Shown one piece after another: positions 16,961 to 25,556 of a DNA stretch of 64,000 nucleotides. The notes below the pieces were generated by a model, which did no database searches, was not told the origin of the DNA, and worked only from the letters and a program-made list of their open reading frames with translations. The position numbers were made by a program, and so were the translations under genes. The number at the start of each line of letters is the position of its first letter. Positions within the stretch are counted from its first letter, which is position 1. The stretch comes from Methanocella conradii HZ254 (GTDB lineage: Archaea > Halobacteriota > Methanocellia > Methanocellales > Methanocellaceae), in the NCBI RefSeq assembly GCF_000251105.1, contig NC_017034.1:2046001-2110000 (forward strand), written 5' to 3'.

Positions 16961-17548
16961 TCACGACGCCTCAGTCTTATACCTTCCCCTGTACTCTATC
17001 TCCTTTACCCTTTCAAGCACTTCGTCGGCGCCCTTAAAGGAAGACCTGTAGCCCTCGGCAAACGCCGCCATCAGCTTCTCGTGATCCTTATGAGAGCTTA
17101 TGAGCGTCTGGTAGAAGACGTGAACGTCCACGCCCCTCGACTCAAGCATCTCGTCCCAGAACGACAGGCCAAAATCGATAAGGTATATCATGTCTCCCTT
17201 GACCAGCATGTTGGACGTCGTCAGGTCTCCGTGGATGATGCCCCCGCCATGTAGCTTGCCCACCAGGACGCCAGCCTTTCTAGCGCTATCCTCATCGATG
17301 ACGTCCTTCAAGGGAACGCCCGTGATGGTCTCCATAATAAGGTCAAACCTGCCCACGTCATAGATTATAGGAGTCGGTATGCCCAGCTTACGGGCCTCTG
17401 ACATGATCTTAGCCTCGGCCCTCGTGCGCTCCCGCCTCAGCCTCTCATCCAGTTCATCTATTCTATAGCTTTTTTTAACCCGCGTCTTTACAACCTTGTC
17501 GTCCTCAATTAAAACGACCGCTTCGGCACCTCTCTTTTCTAAAGCCAT
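16961..17548 (-). CDS. bud32: KEOPS complex kinase Bud32
   Basis: 195 aa minimal RIO-like kinase/ATPase of the KEOPS complex, which makes the tRNA t6A37 modification. Visible motifs are GGGIIHGDLTTSNML (catalytic loop) and IYLIDFGLSF (DFG). I start it at ATG 17548 (MALEKRGAEA), which is preceded by a GAGGTGG ribosome binding site and overlaps the end of kae1 by 10 bases. In some archaea Kae1 and Bud32 are fused; here they are two overlapping genes. Confidence 0.93.
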   Translation of the reverse strand: MALEKRGAEAVVLIEDDKVVKTRVKKSYRIDELDERLRRERTRAEAKIMSEARKLGIPTPIIYDVGRFDLIMETITGVPLKDVIDEDSARKAGVLVGKLHGGGIIHGDLTTSNMLVKGDMIYLIDFGLSFWDEMLESRGVDVHVFYQTLISSHKDHEKLMAAFAEGYRSSFKGADEVLERVKEIEYRGRYKTEAS

Positions 17549-18510
17549 GGTATGTCCACCTCGTCCGGCCTGAAACACGGGTTCACGGCGCTATCCTCTA
17601 CTTTAAGCACCATGCCATGCTTCAGCTGAAGCAGGCCTGTGTAGGCTATCATCGAGCCGTTATCGCCAAAATACTTTTTAGGCGGGGCATAGAACCTGGC
17701 CCCTCTCGCCTTACACATCTCGTCAAGCATTTGCTGTAGACGCATGTTCGCCCCGACGCCCCCCGCGATAAGACACTCGTCCTTCCCCGTATGGGCCATG
17801 GCGCGCTCGGTGACCTCTACGAGCATGGCGAAGGCGTTCTCCTGCAAAGAGTAGCACACGTCCTCCCTGGGGTGCGAAGCAGTCGCCTCTTTGGCCGCGG
17901 ACATCAAGCCCGAAAAGGAGAGGTCCATGCCCTTGACGACATAAGGCAGGTGTATGTAGTGCCTTCCTTCCCTGGCCAGCGCCTCTATCTTCGGGCCGCC
18001 AGGGTGTTGTAGCCCTAAAAACCTTCCGAACTTGTCCAGGGCATTTCCAATTCCTATATCCAGGGTCTCCCCAAAAATACGGTACCTGCCCGCCCTGAAA
18101 GCGAGCACCTGCGAGTTTGCTCCGCTCACATACAGCGTCACAGGGTCCCTGCAGCCCGTCTGCCACCTGCCCACCTCGATGTGCGCAATGCAATGGTTCA
18201 CGCCCATCAAAGGCACGTCATAGGCCAGAGCCAGCGCCCTGGCCGCCGTGGCGACCGTCCTCAGGCACGGCCCCAGGCCGGGTCCCTGCGAGAAAGCCAC
18301 GCCGTCAAACTCTACGCCAGAATCTAAGACCTTGCGTATGACCTCTCCAATATGATTAGAATGATGCTGGGCAGCCGCCATGGGGTGAATGCCGCCCGTC
18401 TCAGGAATGTAGGGGATGCTTGCCTCCGCATACACCCTGTCCCACCCTACGATTGCTGCCGACAGGCTCCAGGCAGTGCCCTCGATGCCAAGGACTCTCT
18501 CACAGCGCAT
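17539..18510 (-). CDS. kae1: tRNA N6-adenosine threonylcarbamoyltransferase Kae1
   Basis: 323 aa ASKHA-fold protein, the catalytic subunit of KEOPS that transfers threonylcarbamoyl to A37 of ANN-decoding tRNAs. Metal-binding histidines are in NHCIAHIEVGR. Other conserved segments are FSQGPGLGPCLR, LYVSGANSQVLAF, DLSFSGLMSAAKE, LIAGGVGANMRLQ and YFGDNGSMIAYTG. Length is typical of archaeal Kae1. The downstream bud32 gene overlaps it. Confidence 0.95.
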   Translation of the reverse strand: MRCERVLGIEGTAWSLSAAIVGWDRVYAEASIPYIPETGGIHPMAAAQHHSNHIGEVIRKVLDSGVEFDGVAFSQGPGLGPCLRTVATAARALALAYDVPLMGVNHCIAHIEVGRWQTGCRDPVTLYVSGANSQVLAFRAGRYRIFGETLDIGIGNALDKFGRFLGLQHPGGPKIEALAREGRHYIHLPYVVKGMDLSFSGLMSAAKEATASHPREDVCYSLQENAFAMLVEVTERAMAHTGKDECLIAGGVGANMRLQQMLDEMCKARGARFYAPPKKYFGDNGSMIAYTGLLQLKHGMVLKVEDSAVNPCFRPDEVDIPWL

Positions 18511-18594
18511 AAGACCAGGCTACTATTAAGCGTGCCAGCATAAAACTTTTAGCATTGCCGTAAAACAAAAAATAAAATATAAAAATATGGTTAT

Positions 18595-18942
18595 TTACTT
18601 CGTCAGGTTATTCTTAACGAAATCGGCTACCACTGGTATGTAGAAAGGCTTACCCGTGTATATGAGGTATGCGCCATACAGCACATAAAGCCATCCTAAT
18701 AGCCCGATGATGGTGCCAATGCATCGGAACGATAACAATACGCATACTATGGTTAATATAACCCCATACACGATGGATTGCCATGCATGGAACTTTAAGA
18801 ATCTGCTCTCTCCTGCCATGACCAGTATTAAGATGCCGGTAAGCCAAGTTAATACGTAGGCTATAGCTCCCTTCAATCTTTCATCATCGGTTGCGCCGAC
18901 GTCAGGTATGCCTGCCGATGCAGTTGGTGCTTGGTCTGCCAT
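18595..18942 (-). CDS. DUF4870/Tic20-like small membrane protein
   Basis: 115 aa with a charged N-terminus and three hydrophobic segments: IAYVLTWLTGILILVMAG, FHAWQSIVYGVILTIVCVLL and IGTIIGLLGWLYVLYGAYLI. The FLKFHAWQS motif is typical of the DUF4870 family. The function is unknown. It is monocistronic between kae1 and the AEC transporter. Confidence 0.75.
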   Translation of the reverse strand: MADQAPTASAGIPDVGATDDERLKGAIAYVLTWLTGILILVMAGESRFLKFHAWQSIVYGVILTIVCVLLSFRCIGTIIGLLGWLYVLYGAYLIYTGKPFYIPVVADFVKNNLTK

Positions 18943-18994
18943 AATTATAAACCTCTCTTTAATATTATATATTCGATTGCTATATAACCATTTG

Positions 18995-19885
18995 CTACAT
19001 GAAGGCCAGCATCGCGGTTAGCGTTATCGTAAAAAGCATGGTTGATAAGATTACTGCGCGGGATGCGAAGTCGGGGTGCACCTTGAACTGGGCCGCGAGG
19101 ACGGAGCTGGTGACGGCGATGGGCGTGGCCGCCTCAAGCAAGGACGTTTTGTAGACCATGCCGGAGCTTCCGATCAGGAGCCCAGTCAGGGCTACTAAGG
19201 CGGGGGCTAACGCGAGCTTGAGGGCGCTGAGGGCGCCAATGCTTTTCAGGTCGGCCTTAAGCACCGTACCCTCCGCCATCGCCCCGGTGGCCAGTAAAGC
19301 AAGCGGCGGCGTCGAATCAGAAATAAGGCCCAACGGCAACCTTACGATATCCGGCAAAGCCAGCCAGGATAATAGAATGCCCAGCAGGGCGGCCCAAATT
19401 ATGGGGAGCCTGTGCAGTTTCCCGGCCTCTGCCGGCTCATCGGAGCTTCGCCTGAGCAGGTATACGCCCAGCGTGAAGGCCACGATGGTGTAGACCGTCG
19501 AGATAAAGGCCGCCACGCTGAGCGACTCCTTCCCCTGCACGTAGACGTTCAGCGGGAAGCCTATGTATCCCGTATTGCCATAAAAGGCGCATACTATGAA
19601 GACGGCTGCCATGCCCTGCTCTAGCCTTAAAAGCCTGGCCACGATATAGGCGACGCCTGCTATGGCGAGCATCGGGGCCAGGTTTAGAATGTATATCCGG
19701 GGGTTCAGCAGCAAGCTCGTCCCCGTATCATGAAGGCTGATGAATGTTATCACGGTTATGCCAACGTAATACACGTAGCCATTTATGGCGCCGACCAGCC
19801 AGTCATTGAGGAGCCTGAGCCTCTTCAGAGTCCAGCCGAGAAGGATGAGGCCGAAGATTGGGACGATGACGCTTGCTACGCTCAT
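18995..19885 (-). CDS. AEC-family transporter (auxin efflux carrier-like)
   Basis: 296 aa with about ten transmembrane segments split into two halves. The N-terminal IFGLILLGWTLKRLRLLNDWLV and the FYGNTGYIGFPL motif are characteristic of AEC transporters, which export small organic acids in prokaryotes. The substrate cannot be inferred from sequence or neighbours. ATG 19885 is the natural start at the first hydrophobic segment. Confidence 0.85.
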   Translation of the reverse strand: MSVASVIVPIFGLILLGWTLKRLRLLNDWLVGAINGYVYYVGITVITFISLHDTGTSLLLNPRIYILNLAPMLAIAGVAYIVARLLRLEQGMAAVFIVCAFYGNTGYIGFPLNVYVQGKESLSVAAFISTVYTIVAFTLGVYLLRRSSDEPAEAGKLHRLPIIWAALLGILLSWLALPDIVRLPLGLISDSTPPLALLATGAMAEGTVLKADLKSIGALSALKLALAPALVALTGLLIGSSGMVYKTSLLEAATPIAVTSSVLAAQFKVHPDFASRAVILSTMLFTITLTAMLAFM

Positions 19886-19951
19886 CGTTAAGGAAAAGGC
19901 ATATGGCCGTAATAAACCTTGGCATTTTAAAAAAGATGAGTAAACTTATGT

Positions 19952-20419
19952 TTACGTGAAGACAAATCCGCCCGGCCCCGCAACCGGCACGCCGAAAACG
20001 AGGCCTGTAGGCTGAAGGCCGAACGTCATCGAGCGAGCGACCCCCATGGCCGCCGAGTTCTGGGCGCCCCAGTTACCGCCCACGCCCGCCTGGAACGGGC
20101 CCCAGCCCGCGAAAGCGCTCGGTAGCGGGCCGCACCCGAACCCATCGAACGCAGGGAAAGCGAAGCCGCCGAAACCCTGCACCGAGGAAGGCCCGACGAA
20201 GCCGTTAAGGAACGAATCCGTACTGGCCGCGCCGCCCACGCCCGTCGTCGTATACCACGTATCTGTTATGCCATTGCCAAAGTTGCCATAGGGCACGGGT
20301 AATCCTACCCCGCCTAGCGGAGGCTGGGCAAGCAAAGGCACACATTGCGCATGGGCCGTAACCCCAAAGCCCAACAATAATCCGAGCAGCACTAATACCA
20401 TCAACTTATTAAAGCTCAT
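19952..20419 (-). CDS. Secreted Gly/Pro/Phe-rich protein
   Basis: 155 aa with a clear signal peptide (LMVLVLLGLLLGFGVTAHA|QC). The mature part is low in charge and rich in Gly, Phe, Pro and Ala (VQGFGGFAFPAFDGFGCG, FAGWGPFQAGVGGNWGAQ). Three cysteines are present in the mature chain. I do not recognise a family. The composition suggests a structural cell-envelope or extracellular protein. Confidence 0.6.
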   Translation of the reverse strand: MSFNKLMVLVLLGLLLGFGVTAHAQCVPLLAQPPLGGVGLPVPYGNFGNGITDTWYTTTGVGGAASTDSFLNGFVGPSSVQGFGGFAFPAFDGFGCGPLPSAFAGWGPFQAGVGGNWGAQNSAAMGVARSMTFGLQPTGLVFGVPVAGPGGFVFT

Positions 20420-20666
20420 TCACATCCCCCTACGTATGGGTAGTATAATAACCGAAAATAAATACGTTATCGCCTTTTATTGGGCTGTTATGACCGGCGG
20501 CACCGCAATAAACACGCTAATATACATTCACTGGCTGATAAATTGGACCTGCATGACGAGGGCCGGGGTAGCCAGATAAGGATAAATACCCTCTTTTATC
20601 CTTGAGAATAAAAAAGCAATCTGGACCGGAAATGATATTAGCCATGCACAGGTTATTATAAAAAGG

Positions 20667-20930
20667 ATGGACACGAAGAGGATATTAGAACTAAGGGGCC
20701 AGGCCGCAAGGCTGGAGGCCACCACGCATGTCGGCAAGGGCGGAGTAACGACCACCCTGATAGAAGAGATAAGCAGACAGCTTAAGGACAACAAGCTGGT
20801 AAAGGTAAAGCTACTGAAAAGCGCGGTAGAAGAGACGCCAAGGAAAGAGATAGCGGAAAAGCTTGCAAAGGAGACGGGGGCAGAGCTGATAGAAATTAAG
20901 GGCAACACTGTAGTGCTCTTTAGACGTTGA
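20667..20930 (+). CDS. yhbY: YhbY/CRS1-YhbY (CRM) domain RNA-binding protein
   Basis: 87 aa, a single CRM domain. The GxxG loop appears as VGKGGVTTTLIEEI, and the family tail TGAELIEIKGNTVVLFRR is clear. Such proteins bind rRNA or pre-ribosomes. It lies 18 nt before the P-type ATPase gene. An antisense frame on the minus strand covers the same region but is a shadow. Confidence 0.9.
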   Translation: MDTKRILELRGQAARLEATTHVGKGGVTTTLIEEISRQLKDNKLVKVKLLKSAVEETPRKEIAEKLAKETGAELIEIKGNTVVLFRR

Positions 20931-20948
20931 TTTGATTTTGGGGGCTAT

Positions 20949-23489
20949 ATGCATCCCCTCCAGGGCGCGTTCTGGAGCGAGAAGCCGGATAAGCTACTGA
21001 AAGCCCTTGGAGCCTCGCCGCAGGGCTTGAGCGCCGAAGAGGCACGGAGAAGGCTCAAGGAATACGGGCCCAACCAGCTCAGGCCAAAAAGGCGCTATGG
21101 CCCCCTGAGCTTATTTATTAGCCAGTTCAACAGCCCGATCATATTATTATTGCTTTTTGCGGCGATACTCTCATTCTACCTTGGCGATAAGGTCAATTCT
21201 TTGATCATTTTTTTAATACTGCTGGTAAGCGGCTCCCTCGGGTTCTGGCAGGAATACTCGGCGACCGGCGCCGTTGAGAAGCTGCTGGAGCTGGTGAGGG
21301 TTAAGGCGCAGGCGCTACGTGACGGCGTGGAGGTGGACGTGCCGTTCGAGGAGGTGGTCCCCGGCGACGTGCTGGTTTTGAACGCCGGGGACAGCATACC
21401 AGGGGATTGCCTGTTGCTGGAATCCAGGGACCTGTTCGTGGACGAGGCAGCCCTTACGGGCGAAACGTACCCGGTCGAAAAGTCGGTTAAGGCTTTACCG
21501 CCCGATACGCCCCTAAGTAAAAGGGTGAACTCGCTCTTCATGGGCACCCATGTGGTTAGCGGGACCGCCAGGGCGGTGGTGGTGAGGACGGGCCTTGACA
21601 CGGAGTTTGGCACGATCTCGGAGCGCTTAGGGTACAGGCCTCCGCCCACGGAGTTCGAGCGGGGAGTCAGGCATTTCGGCTATCTCCTGCTCGAGGTCAC
21701 CACTGTCCTTATCATCGCAATATTTGCCATAAACGTGTACCTGGCCCGGCCCGTGCTCGAGTCCTTCATGTTTGCACTGGCGCTGGCGGTCGGCTTGACT
21801 CCCCAGCTTTTGCCCGCCATCATAAGCATCAACCTGGCGACCGGCGCCAGGAGGATGGCCGCTGAAAAGGTCATCGTGAAGCAGCTTTCCTCAATAGAGA
21901 ACTTCGGGAGCATGAATGTCCTGTGCTCGGATAAGACCGGGACAATCACCGAGGGCAAGGTGGCCGTTCACTCCGCTGTCGGCGTCGATGGCGGGGAGAA
22001 TGAAAAGGCATTATTATACGCATACTTGAATGCGAGCATGCAGTCGGGCTTCACAAACCCGATTGATGAGGCCATAAAGAGGCATAGCGTGCCCGATATC
22101 AAGGGCTATAGGAAGGCTGATGAGGTCCCTTATGATTTCATCAGGAAACGCCTGAGCATTCTTGTAGAAAAAGATGGCTCGCATATCATCATCACGAAGG
22201 GCGCCCTCAAGAACGTCCTGGAAGCCTGTACCCTGGCCGAGATTGGCGGAGGCGTGGTTGAGGTTGGGAAGACGCGCAGCCTCATAATGGGGCAATATGA
22301 GAAGCTGAGCGCTTCTGGTTTTAGAACGCTGGGAATCGCATACAGGGAAGTGGGAATCCGGTCGCGCATATCCAAAGAGGATGAGCGGGACATGACTTTC
22401 CTGGGCATCGTCGTACTCTACGACCCTCCAAAGGCTGGCGTAGCGGAAGCCATAAGAAAGCTCGGGCAGCTTGGAGTCACGCTTAAGGTCGTCACCGGTG
22501 ACAACCGCCTCATAGCCGCGTATATAAGCAGGGAGGTCTGCAGGGCTGGCGGGCTCGATACAAAAGAAGGCGAAAGGGTGGTAACCGGCTCAGACCTCAA
22601 CCGGATGAACGATGATGCGCTCATGCGCGTCGTGATGGAGGTGAACGTGTTCGCGGAGGTCGAGCCCAACCAAAAAGAGCGCATAATTACCGCGATGAGG
22701 AAGGCTGGCAACGTGGTGGGCTACATTGGCGACGGCATCAACGACGGCCCGGCCCTTCACGCCGCTGACGTCGGGATATCCGTGGACAGCGCCGTGGACG
22801 TGGCCAAGGAGACGGCCCAGATCGTGCTCCTGGAAAAAGACCTCGGGGTGCTGGCAAAGGGCGTGGAGGAGGGGCGGAAGACCTTCGCCAATACTCTCAA
22901 ATACGTCTTCATGGCCACGAGCGCGAACTTCGGGAACATGTTCAGCATGGCCGGGGCGTCCCTCCTTCTCCCTTTTCTCCCTTTATTGCCCACCCAGATA
23001 CTGCTCGCCAACCTTCTCACCGACCGTCCGGAGATGACTATAGCAGCAGATTCGGTGGATAAGGAGCTCATGGACCGGCCGAGGCGGTGGCGTATTGACT
23101 TTATAAAGAGGTTCATGATAGCATTCGGCCTGCTAAGCTCCATATTCGATTTTATGCCGTTCGGCGTTCTCATATTGCTTTTGCATGCCTCTGAGACCGC
23201 GTTCAGGACTGGCTGGTTCGTGGGGTCGGTGGGCTCGGCCGCCATGATAGTGCTCGTCATAAGGACCCGTAAGCCGTTCTTCAGGAGCATGCCAGCCGCC
23301 ATTCTGGCCATGACCACGCTAATCGTCGTAGGCCTGGTCACCGCCCTGCCATATACGCCTCTTGCGCCGTTCTTCAGGTCCCAGCCGCTACCTGTGGAAT
23401 TCCTGCTGGCACTGGCCATCATCCTGGCGCTATACGTCGCCACGGCCGAAATAGCCAAAAAGATATTCTACAAGATAGTGAAGTTTTAA
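20949..23489 (+). CDS. MgtA-like P-type cation-transporting ATPase
   Basis: 846 aa P-type ATPase of the MgtA/type III group. TGET at about residue 172 (actuator), the phosphorylation site CSDKTGTITEG near residue 328, and GDGINDGPALHAADVGIS are intact. The C-terminal membrane domain (RFMIAFGLLSSIFDF, RTGWFV, LPYTPLAPFF) resembles MgtA, so Mg2+ uptake is the likely role. Relative to the truncated downstream copy and my memory of family consensus, this copy has unusual residues: TDRPE for TDLPE, MPFG for MTFG, and GSVGS for ESVVS. The last 520 bp or so are duplicated at 28217-28744. Confidence 0.9.
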   Translation: MHPLQGAFWSEKPDKLLKALGASPQGLSAEEARRRLKEYGPNQLRPKRRYGPLSLFISQFNSPIILLLLFAAILSFYLGDKVNSLIIFLILLVSGSLGFWQEYSATGAVEKLLELVRVKAQALRDGVEVDVPFEEVVPGDVLVLNAGDSIPGDCLLLESRDLFVDEAALTGETYPVEKSVKALPPDTPLSKRVNSLFMGTHVVSGTARAVVVRTGLDTEFGTISERLGYRPPPTEFERGVRHFGYLLLEVTTVLIIAIFAINVYLARPVLESFMFALALAVGLTPQLLPAIISINLATGARRMAAEKVIVKQLSSIENFGSMNVLCSDKTGTITEGKVAVHSAVGVDGGENEKALLYAYLNASMQSGFTNPIDEAIKRHSVPDIKGYRKADEVPYDFIRKRLSILVEKDGSHIIITKGALKNVLEACTLAEIGGGVVEVGKTRSLIMGQYEKLSASGFRTLGIAYREVGIRSRISKEDERDMTFLGIVVLYDPPKAGVAEAIRKLGQLGVTLKVVTGDNRLIAAYISREVCRAGGLDTKEGERVVTGSDLNRMNDDALMRVVMEVNVFAEVEPNQKERIITAMRKAGNVVGYIGDGINDGPALHAADVGISVDSAVDVAKETAQIVLLEKDLGVLAKGVEEGRKTFANTLKYVFMATSANFGNMFSMAGASLLLPFLPLLPTQILLANLLTDRPEMTIAADSVDKELMDRPRRWRIDFIKRFMIAFGLLSSIFDFMPFGVLILLLHASETAFRTGWFVGSVGSAAMIVLVIRTRKPFFRSMPAAILAMTTLIVVGLVTALPYTPLAPFFRSQPLPVEFLLALAIILALYVATAEIAKKIFYKIVKF
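22961..23489. repeat. Duplicated segment, copy A (3' end of ATPase gene)
   Basis: This stretch matches 28217-28744 in the same orientation. By eye there are about 17 differences in 509 nt, roughly 97% identity. The match fades just upstream of 22961 and stops immediately after the stop codon. The two copies bracket the AT-rich island. See the pseudogene entry for copy B. Confidence 0.9.
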
Positions 23490-23984
23490 CATCTGATGCC
23501 AAGAAGGCTAATGGCTCCACTGTGCTGGAGGCTTTTAGGGTTCGCGCCTTCGTGCTTTATTTTAGTGTTAGAGAATTAGAGGCTTAGAGCATTGACCCGA
23601 GGGTTAGAGGCGCCTTTGTGCGTTGACAGTGAACTAGAGCATTAGAGCCTTCGTGTAAAAAAAATTTCGTGTTTTAATATTCCTTTTATGTTTTCGTGAT
23701 CCCATGCCAGGTGCCAGCCACACAAGGGTTTTCCTGTGCGAACCACATAAGAGGAAGCATACAAGCGTACCACCAAACAATTATTCAACCTGTTGATGAA
23801 CCGTTTGGCGCAGGTGTAAAGTATGAAAAGCGTGTTTTTGGTGTTGGTGTCCTCATTAGCCCGATTTTTTTCAGGTTAGCGAAACAAGCCCTATGCAGCC
23901 CGACACGCAAATGTCTTTCATAGGACACAGCAGCTTATCAGAAAAATATAAATTATAGATAATGTATTAGTCGTGGGCGTGAAA
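23490..23984. other. Gene-free island edge with degenerate TTAGAG repeats
   Basis: No credible gene is seen in these 495 bases. Between 23568 and 23648 the hexamer TTAGAG occurs five times and CTAGAG once, at irregular spacing. CCTTCGTG and CCTTTGTG words flank it, similar to the inverted repeat at 7948-8013. The rest is AT-rich. A 75-codon + strand frame at 23696 has no ribosome binding site or family features and is not annotated. Confidence 0.6.
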
Positions 23985-24476
23985 CTAGCTTTTTATTCGT
24001 ATTTTTTGGATAAGAAAGGTGATTGGTAGTATTATAGCGTAGAACATTGAAAAGGCGATTGTTATAAAGGCGTATAATATTATTGTGTTCATGGCCTCGC
24101 TCAGCATGCCTATTCCAGGAAACTTTGGGATGGGATTCGGCGTATGAGACATCACCATCGCCCATCCCGCTATGTACAGGAATCCGATGACAATCACGGA
24201 GGAAATAAACACGACGACCTCTTTTTTTCTCACCTTTATATAATCCTCTATGATAGGAAGGATTGTAATAGCGCCCAGCGAGATCATGGTTACCATGATG
24301 AAATCCATGATGGTCAGCGTTGACGCGTGAATCCATGATATATCAAACGAAAAATAAAGTTCTCTGAGCAAGGGCCTGATTACCGGCATTAAAATCGCGA
24401 GGACAACGGCCAGCAGTAGTATTATAACGAGCCTGACACTCTTATTCCTTATACGCTTAGAAAGCATATAAATCAA
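23985..24476 (-). CDS. Four-helix membrane protein, island unit 1
   Basis: 163 aa with about four hydrophobic segments (LVIILLLAVVLAILMPVI, MDFIMVTMISLGAITILPII, VVVFISSVIVIGFLYIAGW, TIILYAFITIAFSMFYAIIL). TTG 24476 is the first usable start and has GGAGG ten bases upstream. The frame upstream of it encodes another hydrophobic stretch (VLYTIIFAVLIIGGYPTL) with no ATG/GTG/TTG before a stop, so the true N-terminus may be lost by a frameshift. No family was recognised. It is the last gene of the R1 unit and resembles in layout the 170-aa protein of unit 2. Confidence 0.65.
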   Translation of the reverse strand: MIYMLSKRIRNKSVRLVIILLLAVVLAILMPVIRPLLRELYFSFDISWIHASTLTIMDFIMVTMISLGAITILPIIEDYIKVRKKEVVVFISSVIVIGFLYIAGWAMVMSHTPNPIPKFPGIGMLSEAMNTIILYAFITIAFSMFYAIILPITFLIQKIRIKS

Positions 24477-24596
24477 AGTCGGGTATCCTCCGATGATTAA
24501 TACGGCGAATATTATAGTATAAAGAACGAAACATCCATTGCATCACCACCGATTAAACCACATTTAACGTTTCTTCGCAGGACAATGACTCAATAG

Positions 24597-24830
24597 TCAA
24601 GGTTTGCTCACCACTGTTGTGCTATTCAAGGTTATTGTGATTGGGCCTTCGAATTCTCCAACATTGAACTTAGTAGTATTATACCAATATTCTAGACCGA
24701 CAGTCTTTATACTATAGTTAGCGTTACATGGCAGATAGAGGAATATATCAGTCCTCGGGTGTGGAGTATCGATTGGGCTAGCCACTTCAAGATTAAAGCT
24801 CAAGTTATTGCTATCACCTGTGAAGCTCAT
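24597..24830 (-). CDS. Small hypothetical protein, island unit 1
   Basis: 77 aa, no signal peptide or membrane segment of its own. It is rich in Asn, Thr and Ser with N-glycosylation-like sequons (NYS, NTT, NST) and beta-type alternation (ITITLNSTTVV), typical of extracellular archaeal domains. Its ATG overlaps the upstream stop (ATGA). It may be translationally coupled, or it may be the displaced second half of the membrane-anchored gene upstream, because exported-looking sequence without a signal is odd. Confidence 0.5.
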   Translation of the reverse strand: MSFTGDSNNLSFNLEVASPIDTPHPRTDIFLYLPCNANYSIKTVGLEYWYNTTKFNVGEFEGPITITLNSTTVVSKP

Positions 24831-25090
24831 TTAGTTGGCGCTACGATGTATTTAACTAGCACGCTAACGTTGCGTGAATTGGATTCCAGCATATTTATTG
24901 AGGTTGGGTTAACTACACGTATATCCATTGTCACGTTTTTAGCCGCTGCATGATGAGCCCAGAAATCATAAACTTCATGCCATGATGTACAGTTAGACAA
25001 CGAAACAGCAATTAGTAATAGTAATATAGCAAATGCGACAGCTATTAGTCTATTAATCTTTATGATATCCTCCGCCTGATAACTTAACAT
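24827..25090 (-). CDS. Small membrane-anchored protein, island unit 1
   Basis: 87 aa. One N-terminal transmembrane helix (LIAVAFAILLLLIAVSLSNC) is followed by an extracytoplasmic part with NVT and NVS sequons. The ATG overlaps the stop of the upstream microprotein by one base (TAATG), and its own stop overlaps the next start (ATGA). Tight coupling argues that the three small genes work together. No family was recognised. Confidence 0.55.
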   Translation of the reverse strand: MLSYQAEDIIKINRLIAVAFAILLLLIAVSLSNCTSWHEVYDFWAHHAAAKNVTMDIRVVNPTSINMLESNSRNVSVLVKYIVAPTK

Positions 25091-25233
25091 TATAGGTCTA
25101 CTATAATTATACTAGGCCCGCTTGCTGATGGAGTTGTCGTTGCAGAAGCCACTGGTGCTAAGGCTAGGTTTACTAAAAATAAAGCTATAAGCAACGTTCC
25201 TAACGCCTTTCCTTTAAATTTTATTATACACAT
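25090..25233 (-). CDS. 47-aa secreted microprotein, island unit 1
   Basis: This short frame begins MCIIKFKGKALG, continues with a hydrophobic core (TLLIALFLVNLALAPVASA), and ends TTTPSASGPSIIIVDL. It has the form of a signal peptide with an AxA-type cleavage site, leaving a mature peptide of about 16 residues. A GAGGAT ribosome binding site (25238-25243) lies four bases before the ATG. It is the first gene after module R1 and overlaps the next gene by one base. A secreted signal, toxin or matrix peptide is conceivable, but function is unknown. Confidence 0.6.
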   Translation of the reverse strand: MCIIKFKGKALGTLLIALFLVNLALAPVASATTTPSASGPSIIIVDL

Positions 25234-25273
25234 TCTTATCCTCTTAAATTTACTCTTTTATTTTATATTCCAA

Positions 25274-25463
25274 GAGGCAGAATCGGGTAAGCTTAAAATA
25301 ATCGAAAAGCTTACACTTATCCTGCCTCTTATTGGCCGTGTGGTCCGGTTTGTCTCAGTCAGATGGCAGGGCCACACGCAACCCTCTCGTGCCTTCAGGC
25401 GCTTACCAGGCAATATCTTAACTTATCATTACTTAAGTTTTATCTCATAATCTGTTAACTGTC
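25274..25463 (-). promoter_or_regulatory. Repeated upstream module R1
   Basis: 190-nt module ending exactly 40 nt before the start of the microprotein gene. It contains an outer stem (25274-25280 with 25322-25328) enclosing GTAAGCTT/AAGCTTAC (25287-25294 with 25307-25314), a second stem GTGTGG/CCACAC (25338-25343 with 25372-25377), a GCC-TGAA-GGC-like hairpin near 25391-25404, and an AT-rich dyad. A near copy, R2, lies at 28024-28212. It may be a structured leader, a protein-binding promoter region or a recombination site. Confidence 0.7.
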
Positions 25464-25556
25464 GGTTTTAAGTGTGATGATTCGTAGAGCGTTTAAAAAT
25501 GAAGGCATGGGGCTGACCTGCCCACCTGGACGATTTTATCGGCACATCTAATAAAG

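Noticed and set aside
20528..20908. 126-codon minus-strand frame
   Set aside because: It is antisense to the clear YhbY-domain gene and is Ser/Phe-rich, typical of a shadow frame.
23696..23923. 75-codon + strand frame in the island edge
   Set aside because: No ribosome binding site, no hydrophobic or domain pattern, and it lies in repeat-like DNA.
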